Below are positions 10,066 to 19,029 of a stretch of DNA of 64,000 nucleotides, piece by piece. This DNA is from an uncultured Bacteroidota bacterium (GTDB lineage: Bacteria > Bacteroidota > Bacteroidia > Chitinophagales > Chitinophagaceae): assembly GCA_903824665.1 (NCBI GenBank), contig CAIJXT010000019.1:37472-101471 (forward strand). The letters are read 5' to 3'. Numbering within the stretch: position 1 is the first letter of the stretch; the number at the start of each line of letters is the position of its first letter. The notes under the pieces were generated by a model. The model was not told the DNA's origin, did no database searches, and saw only the letters and a list, made by a program, of their open reading frames with translations. The position numbers were made by a program, and so were the translations under genes.

Positions 10066-10118
10066 ATTCCCACCCTTATTAAGGGCATTATTTTTTTGTT
10101 GCCCGGACTACCATAATG

Positions 10119-10799
10119 CTACATTTCTATGGTTTGCCCAATCTCAGGCAATATTAATTCTTTCCCCGCAGTTCTGAATTTTTCTTTTGCCAACTCCTTG
10201 TCAATTTTTATATATCCAAAGGTATCAAAATGCACACCTATTACTTTATCACATTTAATAAATTCAGCCGCCACTATTGCGTCATCCACATCCATCGTGA
10301 AATTTCCACCTATGGGCAAAATGGCAAAATCGAGCTTTGCATACCTCGGCACCAACTGCAGCTCCATGGAAAGACTGGTATCACCACTATAGTAGAATTT
10401 CTTTTCTGTGTCGTGCAGCAAAAACCCACCGGCACTACCACCATACGATCCGTCGGGCAAGCTACTGCTGTGTGCCGCTGGCAGAAAATGCAACTTTCCA
10501 AACGGGAACATTGCCGGGCCTAAGTTGATAGGGTGCACATTTTTTACACCATTTTTCTCTGCCCAGCCTATTACCTCGTAGGCTCCAATTACAAGCGCAC
10601 CTGTGCGCTGCGCTATAGAAATCAGATCTGCCACATGATCGGCATGCCCGTGGGATGCTAAAATATAATCGGATTCGATACTGCCGGCATCAACAATTCC
10701 TTTCGTGAGCTCATTGCCGGTAATAAATGGGTCGAAAAGAAACTTTTTACCGCCAGATTCAATAGCAAAACAGGAATGTCCGTAAAATGTAAACTTCAT
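10119..10799 (-). CDS. UPF0173 metal-dependent hydrolase (metallo-beta-lactamase fold)
   Basis: 226 residues, the usual length of the family. The N-terminus MKFTFYGHSCF and the zinc motif HGHADHV (His50-x-His-x-Asp-His) identify the UPF0173 branch of the metallo-beta-lactamase superfamily. Further ligands are HSSSLPDG (about 111), GDTSLS (about 140) and HFDTFG near the C-terminus. Cytoplasmic; the substrate is not established for the family. It lies 53 bp upstream of parA on the same strand. Confidence 0.88.
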   Translation of the reverse strand: MKFTFYGHSCFAIESGGKKFLFDPFITGNELTKGIVDAGSIESDYILASHGHADHVADLISIAQRTGALVIGAYEVIGWAEKNGVKNVHPINLGPAMFPFGKLHFLPAAHSSSLPDGSYGGSAGGFLLHDTEKKFYYSGDTSLSMELQLVPRYAKLDFAILPIGGNFTMDVDDAIVAAEFIKCDKVIGVHFDTFGYIKIDKELAKEKFRTAGKELILPEIGQTIEM

Positions 10800-11001
10800 T
10801 TGGCTGGTATTATTTAAGTGAACACAAATTTAGGTTTCCATTAGCCAAATCCCAAATTGCAGGCTGAACTCAAATAAATTAGTCTGCGCCAGATACGGAA
10901 CACTCCAGCCCGGCTCTATACAGACGGTGTCATGACCAAACGAAAGCATCATAATCCGTTAAAAATTCGACGTTGCAGGTTTATTATTATCGTATTACCC
11001 C

Positions 11002-11009
11002 TACATTTG
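11002..11009 (+). promoter_or_regulatory. Candidate -7 promoter box for the thioredoxin-like gene
   Basis: TACATTTG fits the Bacteroidota TAnnTTTG box and lies 31 bp upstream of the ATG at 11040. The matching -33 TTTG is poor. Confidence 0.4.
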
Positions 11010-11039
11010 TTGTAATACTCATCCAAAAATAGTTCCCGC

Positions 11040-11558
11040 ATGACGCGATCAATATTCATACTATCCCTGTTTGTACTGTTTTTCACAACACCCTCATGCG
11101 CACAACACAGTGCAGGCAACAAAGGAGAACTGACCTGGCACACAGATCTGATGAAGGCTCAGGCACTCTCAAAAGCCTCAAAAAAACCAATCTTCGCTTT
11201 CTTTACCGGCAGCGACTGGTGTGGCTGGTGCCATAAATTGCAACGCGACGTATTTGTGAAGCCACCATTTATCAAATGGGCCAAGGATAAAGTTATTTTA
11301 CTGGAACTGGATTTCCCGCGGCAGAAGCAATTGCCACAGGAGCTGGTACAGCAAAATCAGAGCCTGCAACAGGCATTTCAGGTACAGGGCTACCCTACGG
11401 TTTGGCTGTTTTTCATGAATGAAGACTCTGCCACCAAACAAATGATCATCAATCCGCTGGGTTCGCTGGGCTACCCGTCTGGTTCCGAGCCTGGCAAGGA
11501 GGAAGTAAAATTCCTTAATGATGCCAATGGATACCTGGCAAAGGCAAAAACAAAGTAA
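11040..11558 (+). CDS. Exported thioredoxin-like protein with CGWC motif
   Basis: 172 residues. A signal sequence (MTRSIFILSLFVLFFTTPSC) is followed by a thioredoxin fold of the thioredoxin_7/DUF255-like type. The redox motif is WCGWC, with Cys61 and Cys64, preceded by PIFAFFTGSD and followed by YPTVWLFF, which holds the cis-Pro. It probably acts in the periplasm as a thiol-disulfide reductant or isomerase; Cys20 could alternatively be a lipid anchor site. Partner unknown. A small DUF1272 gene follows 25 bp later. Confidence 0.8.
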   Translation: MTRSIFILSLFVLFFTTPSCAQHSAGNKGELTWHTDLMKAQALSKASKKPIFAFFTGSDWCGWCHKLQRDVFVKPPFIKWAKDKVILLELDFPRQKQLPQELVQQNQSLQQAFQVQGYPTVWLFFMNEDSATKQMIINPLGSLGYPSGSEPGKEEVKFLNDANGYLAKAKTK

Positions 11559-11583
11559 GCCGCTTTTTTGACGCCACCTGGCA

Positions 11584-11889
11584 ATGCTGGAACTACGACC
11601 ATCCTGCGAAAACTGCGATAAGCCACTGCCCAATGGCAGTATTGAGGCGATGATATGCTCGTTTGAATGCACGTTTTGTGCTGATTGTGTAACTAACGTA
11701 TTGCACAATGTTTGTCCCAACTGCGGAGGTGGATTTGAAAAGCGCCCCACCCGCCCTACCCGCTGTGCCACCGAAAACTGTATCCAAAATTACCCTGCCG
11801 GTATCGTAAAGAAGCTGAGAACTCCAGACCCGCAAAAATTAGCTGAAATGACGCGGATCTTCGGTCATCTCCCGCCAAACGAAAGATAG
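11584..11889 (+). CDS. DUF1272 small zinc-ribbon-like protein
   Basis: 101 residues. The N-terminal part (MLELRPSCENCDKPLP...CSFECTFCADC...CPNCGGGFEKRP) carries four CxxC or CxC-like pairs typical of DUF1272, which probably bind zinc. The last 40 residues (from about 62) extend beyond the usual DUF1272 length and contain two more Cys. Cytoplasmic, function unknown. It probably shares a transcript with the thioredoxin-like gene 25 bp upstream. Confidence 0.8.
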   Translation: MLELRPSCENCDKPLPNGSIEAMICSFECTFCADCVTNVLHNVCPNCGGGFEKRPTRPTRCATENCIQNYPAGIVKKLRTPDPQKLAEMTRIFGHLPPNER

Positions 11890-12121
11890 CACTGGGGCGA
11901 TATCCGGCGCTTAAAGCGTGCAATTGGGGTTTAAGAAACAGCTTTGCACTGGGGAAAAGTTTTCTTTACCGGATAATTTGGCTTGATTTCAGTTACCCGA
12001 ATACTTAAAACACAAAAATTACGTTATATACCCCGTAGCAGTACCCAAAAACAACTTGACCCTATACCTTTTCCTGAAAACCTTCCGGAGATCGGATAAA
12101 CTATTTCAAACAATACGAGAA

Positions 12122-12631
12122 ATGAACAAAAATCCACAAACCCATTCTGCCAAAGGTAACCGCACTACTTTGTTTATGTTTTTCACACTCCTGATCATTG
12201 GAGTGGTGGCATGTACCAAACAACCTTCCAATTACCCCATCCATGGCGACTACTTTATTTACGGGCACACCGGTGGCTTTACTACACCTGAAGCCCGAAC
12301 CACCTATTACCTCGTAAATAGTGGCCAGTTCCGTAAAGACATGACCCAACGCCACCAGGCACCACCTGTTCAGATCAGTCAATTCAATTTTCACTATCGT
12401 TTTTCGAATACGGAGTATAATACCGTGGCCGACCTTCCGGGGACCATCCCTGCAAAAATGCTGGCCATGAATGGACAATCCATCGGTACCGAACTGCCTG
12501 ATGCCGGAGCAATAGACATCAGAGCATCGATAAACGGCAAAACTTACAAATGGCAGGTCGAAGCAATGCTGGACAGCGTTGATACCACCATACAGCGATT
12601 CATGGACCGTTGCAGAACCTCATTTCCCTAA
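12122..12631 (+). CDS. Hypothetical lipoprotein
   Basis: 169 residues from the ATG at 12122; the frame extends 22 codons further, but that part has no signal-like character. The sequence has a basic N-terminus, a hydrophobic stretch (TLFMFFTLLIIGVVAC) and a Cys that fits a lipoprotein cleavage site. The mature part is polar and beta-rich (GDYFIYGHTGGF, ARTTYYLVNSGQFRKD) and resembles no family I can name. It stands alone between DUF1272 and a methyltransferase. Confidence 0.65.
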   Translation: MNKNPQTHSAKGNRTTLFMFFTLLIIGVVACTKQPSNYPIHGDYFIYGHTGGFTTPEARTTYYLVNSGQFRKDMTQRHQAPPVQISQFNFHYRFSNTEYNTVADLPGTIPAKMLAMNGQSIGTELPDAGAIDIRASINGKTYKWQVEAMLDSVDTTIQRFMDRCRTSFP

Positions 12632-12732
12632 ACATGGGTAAGCAGCATGAATTTGCATGGCTTTCACAAGAATTATTACCAATAACCCGCTCCTCTTCTT
12701 ACTTTTGATTGATCTCAATACTATATCAGAAA

Positions 12733-13467
12733 ATGAACTGGTTCGAAAATTGGTTTTGCTCACCTTATTACAGGATTCTGTACCAAAACCGCGATGAACT
12801 GGAAGCTCAGGAATTTGTGGAGCAGTTGCTCGCTTATTTACAGCCGGCTCAGGGCAGTACTATGCTCGACATTGCCTGTGGCGCTGGCCGGTTTGCCCGT
12901 CAGCTTTCGGGCCATGGATACGATGTGACGGGTATCGACATATCAAACAGCAGTATTGCCACCGCCAAAAACTTCGAAACGGACAACCTGCATTTCTTCG
13001 TTCAGGATATGCGCCTGCCGTTTTACACCAACTATTTTGACTACGCCTTCAATTTTTTCACGAGTTTCGGCTATTTCACGCACGAGCGGGATCATATTCT
13101 GGCAGCCAGGTCGTTTGCCGGCGCGCTAAAGAACGATGGCATTCTTGTAATCGATTACCTCAACCACGAGTATGTTACAGCAAATCTGGTGGCGGAAGAA
13201 GAAATAGTACAGGGCGACTATGTTTTTCGTATTTCGCGGCGTCTGGAGAATAATCACTTTATCAAAGAAATCAGGTTTACCGGTGATGATGCCCAGCCAA
13301 GACAATTTACCGAAAGTGTTGCTGCGTTTACGCTCGCCGACTTTACACGGATGTTGCGCCCTGCAGGCATGGTGCCGGTCGGAACCTTTGGCGATTATCA
13401 GCTGAATCCGTACCACCCCGTCGATTCGCCGCGTCTGATCATGATCTTCAAAAAGAAGTATGCCTAA
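12733..13467 (+). CDS. Class I SAM-dependent methyltransferase
   Basis: 244 residues from the ATG at 12733; the frame is open to a TTG at 12709. The SAM-binding motif I LDIACGAGRFARQL is followed by VTGIDIS (motif II) and QDMRLPF, typical of the Methyltransf_25/11 group. Substrate unknown; a small-molecule methyltransferase is likely. Its 3' end overlaps the start of the PAP2 gene by 8 bp, indicating translational coupling. A lipid-related substrate is conceivable from this context, but that is only inference. Confidence 0.85.
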   Translation: MNWFENWFCSPYYRILYQNRDELEAQEFVEQLLAYLQPAQGSTMLDIACGAGRFARQLSGHGYDVTGIDISNSSIATAKNFETDNLHFFVQDMRLPFYTNYFDYAFNFFTSFGYFTHERDHILAARSFAGALKNDGILVIDYLNHEYVTANLVAEEEIVQGDYVFRISRRLENNHFIKEIRFTGDDAQPRQFTESVAAFTLADFTRMLRPAGMVPVGTFGDYQLNPYHPVDSPRLIMIFKKKYA

Positions 13468-14035
13468 ATCTTTGCTGGATACGGTGCTGTACTACGACCA
13501 TGTGGCATGGTACTACCTCAATGTCAGGTGGCATAATGATCTGCTGGACCTGATAATGCCTTTTTTGCGCAATCAGTGGTTTTGGGCTCCGCTGTATCTG
13601 TTCCTGATCATCTTCATGCCTCGCAGATTTGGTAAGTATGGCTGGCTGTGGTGTGCCGGATTTCTGGCAACATTCGCCTTATCTGATCAGATCAGTGCCT
13701 CGTTCCTGAAGCCCATTTTTGGTCGGCTACGCCCCTGCAATGACCCCTACCTGTCAACGCTGGTGCACATTATTGTGCCCTGCGGCGGCGGCAAGAGTTT
13801 TCCATCCTCACATGCTGCCAACCATTTCTCGCTGGCGCTTTTCAGTGCGGTATCATTAGGTCACGTAGCCCGTTGGGTGTGGCCTGTAGCATTGCTTTGG
13901 GCAACATCTGTAAGTTACGCACAGGTATATGTAGGCGTTCACTTTCCGCTCGACGTGCTCTGTGGTGGCTTACTAGGCGCATCAATAGGGGTGCTCTCCG
14001 GTTCGGTGTTCAACAACCGGTTCAGACTTGCATGA
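13460..14035 (+). CDS. PAP2-family membrane phosphatase
   Basis: 191 residues with about five membrane helices. The three PAP2 motifs are present: K84-x6-R91P92, PSSH at 115-118 (catalytic His118), and HFPLD with His161 and Asp165. In the third motif the usual S-R before the catalytic His is A-Q (SYAQVYVGVHFPLD), so the phosphate-contacting Arg is replaced by Gln. The overall fit still supports an undecaprenyl-pyrophosphate or phosphatidate phosphatase type enzyme facing the periplasm. It overlaps the upstream methyltransferase and converges on the UDP-xylose synthase gene. Confidence 0.85.
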   Translation: MPKSLLDTVLYYDHVAWYYLNVRWHNDLLDLIMPFLRNQWFWAPLYLFLIIFMPRRFGKYGWLWCAGFLATFALSDQISASFLKPIFGRLRPCNDPYLSTLVHIIVPCGGGKSFPSSHAANHFSLALFSAVSLGHVARWVWPVALLWATSVSYAQVYVGVHFPLDVLCGGLLGASIGVLSGSVFNNRFRLA

Positions 14036-14062
14036 TCCCACCCTACCAGCTGGGGCTACCAA

Positions 14063-14998
14063 TCAGATGTGTTGCCTGAAATAGGCTAATGTACGTTTCA
14101 GCCCTTCATGCCTGTCTACCTTTGGCTCCCAACCCAGTATTGTTTTTGCCTTCGTTATATTTGGCTGACGTTGTTTTGGGTCATCCTGAGGCAGCGGCTC
14201 GTATACAATCTTAGAGTTCGAGCCGGTTAAAGCCAGCACCTCCTCAGCAAATTGCAACAAAGTGATCTCTGAAGGGTTACCGATATTGACAGGTAAAAAA
14301 TAATCAGACAGCAGAAGTCGATAAATCCCTTCTACAAGGTCATCTACATAGCAGAAGGATCGTGTCTGCGAGCCGTCTCCGTATACAGTAATATCCTCGC
14401 CCCGGAGAGCCTGACTCATAAAGGTGGGCAGTGCGCGCCCGTCATCGAGCCGCATCCGCGGACCATAGGTATTGAATATGCGTATGATACGGGTCTCTAC
14501 ATTGTGAAAAGTACGATAGGCAGTTGTAATACTCTCCATAAAACGCTTGGCCTCGTCGTACACGCCACGCGGACCCACAGGGTTTACATTACCCCAGTAC
14601 TCCTCCGTCTGCGGATGCACCAGCGGGTCGCCGTATACCTCTGATGTGGAGGCAACCAGAATTCGTGCTCCTTTAGATTTGGCAAGCCCCAGCAAATTAT
14701 GGGTACCCAGCGCACCTACCTTCAATGTCTGTATAGGCATCTTCAGGTAGTCGATAGGACTGGCAGGCGACGCAAAATGCAGTATATAGTCTATTGCACC
14801 GGGCACATGCACAAACTTGGTTACATCGTGATGGTAAAACTGAAACTCCTTAACCGGAAACAGGTGCTCAATATTCTTGATATTGCCCGTAAGCAGATTG
14901 TCCATCCCAATTACTTCATACCCTTCTTTAAGAAAGCGGTCGCAAAGGTGAGAGCCCAGGAAACCTGCAGCACCGGTAATCAGAATTCTTTTAGCCAT
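14063..14998 (-). CDS. UDP-glucuronate decarboxylase (UDP-xylose synthase), SDR family
   Basis: 311 residues. It is an extended short-chain dehydrogenase: GAAGFLGSH (9-17) binds NAD, and the catalytic Ser119 (STSEVYG) and Y147-x3-K151 follow. The [12 protein letters not shown] and [11 protein letters not shown] segments are those of UXS enzymes, which convert UDP-glucuronate to UDP-xylose. The next gene upstream on the same strand is UDP-glucose 6-dehydrogenase, which makes the substrate, so the two form a UDP-glucose to UDP-xylose route for cell-surface polysaccharide. Confidence 0.9.
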   Translation of the reverse strand: MAKRILITGAAGFLGSHLCDRFLKEGYEVIGMDNLLTGNIKNIEHLFPVKEFQFYHHDVTKFVHVPGAIDYILHFASPASPIDYLKMPIQTLKVGALGTHNLLGLAKSKGARILVASTSEVYGDPLVHPQTEEYWGNVNPVGPRGVYDEAKRFMESITTAYRTFHNVETRIIRIFNTYGPRMRLDDGRALPTFMSQALRGEDITVYGDGSQTRSFCYVDDLVEGIYRLLLSDYFLPVNIGNPSEITLLQFAEEVLALTGSNSKIVYEPLPQDDPKQRQPNITKAKTILGWEPKVDRHEGLKRTLAYFRQHI

Positions 14999-15095
14999 GA
15001 CGTATTTTTTTATTTCCGGTCGTTCTCACCAAAGGCGATCACAATCGGTATTGATATGTATGTATTTGTATAAATATGCGCTCCTGCAACTGCGT

Positions 15096-16475
15096 CTAGT
15101 CTAGTGTTCCACGCTCCCTGATAATAGGGTCGCCTGGAAGCATAAATGTGTCTCGAACTTGCGGATGCACCAACCTTCTGCCAATGCTTTCGTAGTAAAA
15201 ACCAAGTTCCTGCATCTTCTCCAGCGAGTATACATTACGCCCGTCAAATATCGCAGGGTGTACCAGCATTGAACCGATCCGGTCAAAGTCGGGATTGCGA
15301 AACTCACTCCACTCGGTAACAATAATGAGTGCGCTGGCTCCTTTCAGCGTATCGTACTGATCTTCGGCATAATAAACTTTGTCACCCATCAGCTGCCGCA
15401 CATTGTTCATGCCCTCCGGGTCGTATACACGTACGGTGGCACCAGCCTGCAGCAACTCGTTGATCAGGTCTATAGATGGCGCATCGCGTATATCATCGGT
15501 CTCTGGTTTAAAAGAGAGCCCCCATACTGCAAATGTGATCCCTGATAGCTTGCTGCCAAAATAGTTTTTCACCTTGCTGCCCAGTACTTTTTTTTGCTGA
15601 TCGTTCACCTGCATTACCACGTTCACCAGCTTGAAGTCGTAATCCATATCCAGTGCGGTATGCGCCAGCGCTTTTACATCCTTCGGAAAACAACTGCCAC
15701 CATACCCTATCCCCGGAAACAGGAATCGTTTCCCAATACGGCTATCACCACCCATACCTATACGCACCCAGTCTACATTGGCACCGGCCTTTTCGCACAG
15801 GTTGGCCATTTCATTCATAAACGAAATACGCATAGCCAGGTACGAATTGGCTGCATACTTCGTCATCTCTGATGACCGCTCATCCATGAAATGAATGGGA
15901 TTGCCCTGCCGCAAAAATGGCTGATACAACTCGTCCATAGCCTTCCGCGCCTTCTCTGACGACGTACCGATCACAACCCTGTCCGGCTTCAGAAAATCGT
16001 CTACAGCCACTCCCTCCCGCAGAAACTCCGGATTAGATACCACATCGTACAGCGACCTGTCAAGCCGCTGCGACAGCACCTGGCTCACTTTCTCTGCAGT
16101 ACCTACGGGTACCGTGCTCTTGTTTACTATTACCGTATATTTTGTAATGATCTTACTCAGCGACTCTGCAACATCCAGCACATACTGCAGGTCTGCAGAA
16201 CCGTCTTTTCCGGGTGGCGTAGGCAAAGCCAGAAATATCACCCGAGCATCTTTAATACCATCAGCAAGCTGTGTCGTGAAATGCAACCGCTTTTCCTTGA
16301 TATTCCGCTCCAGCAGCGTATCCAGACCGGGTTCGTATATAGGCGACTTGCCCTGTTTCAGTTTTTCTATCTTTCGCTCGTCAATGTCTATGCATACAAC
16401 ATTGTTGCCTGTTTCTGCGAAACAAGTGCCAGTTACCAGTCCTACATAACCGGTGCCTATAATTGCTAATTGCAT
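15096..16475 (-). CDS. ugd: UDP-glucose 6-dehydrogenase
   Basis: 459 residues. It oxidises UDP-glucose to UDP-glucuronate with two NAD+. The Rossmann motif GTGYVG is at 7-12, NPEFLREG at 148-155, the catalytic Lys in EMTKYAANSYLA at about 206, and the thioester-forming Cys262 in GYGGSCFPKD. The C-terminal domain has the expected WGLSFKPETDDIRDAPS. Full length for the bacterial family. It lies about 100 bp upstream of the UXS-type gene, which uses its product. A -7-like box lies upstream at 16499-16506 on the minus strand. Confidence 0.95.
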   Translation of the reverse strand: MQLAIIGTGYVGLVTGTCFAETGNNVVCIDIDERKIEKLKQGKSPIYEPGLDTLLERNIKEKRLHFTTQLADGIKDARVIFLALPTPPGKDGSADLQYVLDVAESLSKIITKYTVIVNKSTVPVGTAEKVSQVLSQRLDRSLYDVVSNPEFLREGVAVDDFLKPDRVVIGTSSEKARKAMDELYQPFLRQGNPIHFMDERSSEMTKYAANSYLAMRISFMNEMANLCEKAGANVDWVRIGMGGDSRIGKRFLFPGIGYGGSCFPKDVKALAHTALDMDYDFKLVNVVMQVNDQQKKVLGSKVKNYFGSKLSGITFAVWGLSFKPETDDIRDAPSIDLINELLQAGATVRVYDPEGMNNVRQLMGDKVYYAEDQYDTLKGASALIIVTEWSEFRNPDFDRIGSMLVHPAIFDGRNVYSLEKMQELGFYYESIGRRLVHPQVRDTFMLPGDPIIRERGTLD

Positions 16476-16498
16476 TGTATTAAGTATAAATCAGGGCG

Positions 16499-16506
16499 CA
16501 AAAGTA
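16499..16506 (-). promoter_or_regulatory. Candidate -7 promoter box of ugd
   Basis: Minus-strand TACTTTTG matches TAnnTTTG and lies 23 bp upstream of the ugd ATG (16475). No clear -33 box is seen. Confidence 0.4.
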
Positions 16507-16588
16507 ACTAATATTTCACTGGCATGTACTTGGTGGACACACATAATAAAGCCAAAAACCGTGATCCCATACAGCCAGCCACCGCATC

Positions 16589-17302
16589 CTACCCCAGCAT
16601 CAGAAACACGGCTGGTAGCTTACCCAATTCAGGGATCTGTTGCTTCCATTCTGCTACTGTGCGGGTCATGATGTACTCACCGGGTGCGGTAAGGTCCATG
16701 GCAATACAGATCTTGGTACGATTGGCGCAGATCTTCAACAGGTCTGCCAGCATAGCATTGTTGCGATACGGCGTTTCTATAAATAGCTGTGTTTGCTTCT
16801 CCGCGGCAGAGCGGGCTTCCAGCTCTCTGATGCGTTTTGCCCGTGCCGGATCTTTCAACGGCAGATACCCCTGAAAAGCAAAACTCTGACCATTGAGACC
16901 AGATGCCATTACCGACAGTATTATGGAACTGGGCCCTGTAAGCGGCACTACCTTGGCACCCATGTTGTGGGCAATGGCTACCAGCGCGCTACCGGGGTCG
17001 GCAATTGCTGGGCAGCCAGCTTCGCTCATCACACCCACCTCCAGCCCTTCGGCCAGCCATTTGCGCAGCAATCCCGTATCTGCATTGGTATGCTTGTCTA
17101 TTTCCGAAAACTGCAGATTTTCAATCACCAGCCCGGCATGCAACGACCGAAGGAAACGGCGCGCTGTACGCACGTTTTCTGCAAAATAATGTTGTATCCG
17201 GGCCGTATGTACAGACACCTCAGCAGGCAATGTGTGGTTTGCACCCTCTGCCACCGGCAGCGGAATCAGATATAGTGAGCCGACCTTCTTGCTTGATGCC
17301 AT
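16589..17302 (-). CDS. Tetrapyrrole-methylase-fold SAM methyltransferase, RsmI-like
   Basis: 237 residues from the ATG at 17302. The frame is open 20 codons further, but the protein family begins at KVGSLYLIPLP. The protein has the RsmI/tetrapyrrole methylase fold: VMSEAGCPAIADPGS and VVPLTGPSSIILSVMASG are the SAM- and substrate-binding segments. In RsmI these residues methylate the ribose of C1402 in 16S rRNA. This protein belongs to a Bacteroidota branch shorter than E. coli RsmI, so an exact equivalence is not certain. Confidence 0.82.
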   Translation of the reverse strand: MASSKKVGSLYLIPLPVAEGANHTLPAEVSVHTARIQHYFAENVRTARRFLRSLHAGLVIENLQFSEIDKHTNADTGLLRKWLAEGLEVGVMSEAGCPAIADPGSALVAIAHNMGAKVVPLTGPSSIILSVMASGLNGQSFAFQGYLPLKDPARAKRIRELEARSAAEKQTQLFIETPYRNNAMLADLLKICANRTKICIAMDLTAPGEYIMTRTVAEWKQQIPELGKLPAVFLMLG

Positions 17303-17377
17303 AAAAACTGTTGTTGTTTTGGTGATGGCTCCGAAAATACAGATTAACCATAGCAATTTCACATTTACTTTTGATGG

Positions 17378-17986
17378 ATGGTATTACCCGAATCATTTTA
17401 CAGCCGGGAGGATGTGGTTGCCATAGCACAGCAACTGCTGGGAAAGGTATTGGTATCGCGCATTGGTGGCGTCATCACCGCTGGCATCATCACCGAGACC
17501 GAGGCCTATGCCGGTGTTACCGACCGAGCCTCCCATGCATACGGTGGGCGCCACACTGCACGCACCGGTGTCATGTATGCATCCGGAGGGGTGGCATATG
17601 TGTACCTGTGCTATGGAATACATCACCTGTTCAATGTTGTAACAAATGTTGCCGGTATACCCCACGCGGTACTGATCCGTGCCATAGAACCCGTTGAAGG
17701 CATCAGCCACATGCTGTTGCGACGGGGGAGAGCTGTACTAGCACCGGCCGTTACCGCTGGTCCCGGAGCATTGACCGTAGCACTGGGCATCACCACCAGC
17801 CACACCAGCCTATCGCTGCAAGGCCCGGAAATAACTATCGAAGACAGACAGTGGAAAATTGATGAACAAAATATCATAGCAGGCACAAGGGTGGGCGTAG
17901 CCTATGCACAGCACGATGCCCTGCTTCCCTACCGCTTTTCTATCAGGGGCAACAAATTTGTCAGTAAGGGAAAGGGACTAAAATAA
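17378..17986 (+). CDS. 3-methyladenine DNA glycosylase (AAG/MPG family)
   Basis: 202 residues. It excises alkylated purines and hypoxanthine in base-excision repair. The start SFYSREDVVAIAQQLLGK, the catalytic segment ITETEAYAGVTDRASHAYGG with the general-base Glu, and GVAYVYLCYGIHHLFNVVTN are all hallmarks of the eukaryotic-type AAG fold, as are HAVLIRAIEP and GPGALTVALGI. The ATG at 17378 lies close to the divergent RsmI-like gene. Its last 9 bp overlap the 3' end of the convergent PorP/SprF gene. Confidence 0.92.
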   Translation: MVLPESFYSREDVVAIAQQLLGKVLVSRIGGVITAGIITETEAYAGVTDRASHAYGGRHTARTGVMYASGGVAYVYLCYGIHHLFNVVTNVAGIPHAVLIRAIEPVEGISHMLLRRGRAVLAPAVTAGPGALTVALGITTSHTSLSLQGPEITIEDRQWKIDEQNIIAGTRVGVAYAQHDALLPYRFSIRGNKFVSKGKGLK

Positions 17987-18943
17987 CCGGGGAGACGACA
18001 ACCTACTCAAATTGCCTATCCACAATAATGAAACCTCGTAGCCGCCGACAGTAGAATAGCTGATCGGAGATGGACTGACATTAAGGTTGTAACTCATACC
18101 CAGCCGCAGCCCGGCGTACTCTATACCGGCATAGGGCGAGATAGCATGCTGATAACTATACCATGCCCCAAAGTGCAAAACGGTTCCCCGGTTCTTTGTA
18201 CTGCCATCTGCACTCAGGCGAAAGCTGGCTATAGCATTGCCTCCGACATTTTTTCCTGGCGCAGAATACCTGTAAAAAACACCACCAAACACTGACGTCC
18301 TGCCAGACAGCGAGATTGCTGCACCGGCATTGCCTGAGTGCAGATTATTTGGGACCAACGCTTCACTATTACCGAACGTATAACCACCTAACCGGCACCA
18401 CGAATACCCGGAATATATAACAACATTTCGTGACACCGCCCCTGAATGCAATACACCGAAACCGAAATCGCCGTAATTACTCTTTTTGTCCCGTACCAGA
18501 ATACTGCCATTTAAATAGTATACATTTTCAGTGACTTTTACATATGCCTGCCCCTGCATGCCCAGAGATATGCGATGTGCACGATCCTTACCGAGTGCTT
18601 TATGATAGCTTAGCGCAATACCACCTGTTGTACGCTTTTTCTGCCCGTTAACCACTCTATCATGGCTGCCATTAAACCCAATCCCCACACCATCGCCATG
18701 GGGAAGTACACCCGTGAGAACTGGCATATCAAAAGAAAAAACACCTGTAACAGCGGGATTAGGAGAAACATTGCTCCATTGGCTTTTATAAACTGCAGCA
18801 ACTCGCATATCAGATGCCAGACCAGCCATAGCTGGATTGACAGAAACCGGCATTACCATATATTGTGTGAGGATGTATGGCTGCGCCGATACAACTGAGA
18901 AGGTGCACAAAAAAATTGCAGGAAACATCAGTAAATACTTCAT
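17978..18943 (-). CDS. PorP/SprF-family outer-membrane protein
   Basis: 321 residues from the ATG at 18943; an upstream in-frame start at 18976 would add 11 residues before the signal peptide. After the signal peptide (ending SVVSAQ) the sequence opens QPYILTQYMVMPVSVNPAMAGLASDMRVAAVYKSQWSNV. This is the PorP/SprF beginning, which recalls HFTQYxxxPLxxNPAxxG. The rest is amphipathic beta strands of an outer-membrane barrel. Members help T9SS cargo such as SprB reach the surface. It is a paralogue of the gene just upstream on the same strand. Confidence 0.85.
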   Translation of the reverse strand: MKYLLMFPAIFLCTFSVVSAQPYILTQYMVMPVSVNPAMAGLASDMRVAAVYKSQWSNVSPNPAVTGVFSFDMPVLTGVLPHGDGVGIGFNGSHDRVVNGQKKRTTGGIALSYHKALGKDRAHRISLGMQGQAYVKVTENVYYLNGSILVRDKKSNYGDFGFGVLHSGAVSRNVVIYSGYSWCRLGGYTFGNSEALVPNNLHSGNAGAAISLSGRTSVFGGVFYRYSAPGKNVGGNAIASFRLSADGSTKNRGTVLHFGAWYSYQHAISPYAGIEYAGLRLGMSYNLNVSPSPISYSTVGGYEVSLLWIGNLSRLSSPRLF

Positions 18944-18974
18944 CAATAATCGTTTTAGAGGTATTCTCGAAAAC

Positions 18975-19010
18975 AAAAAACGGCTGCATCAGTATATGAA
19001 GCAGCCGTCA
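18975..19010 (-). terminator. Rho-independent terminator between the PorP/SprF genes
   Basis: Inverted repeat CGGCTGC / GCAGCCG with a 13-nt loop. On the minus strand it is followed by TTTTTTGTTTT. It should end transcription of the 19030-20073 gene and make the second paralogue a separate unit, at least in part. Confidence 0.8.
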
Positions 19011-19029
19011 AATATTATAAAGTACAATT

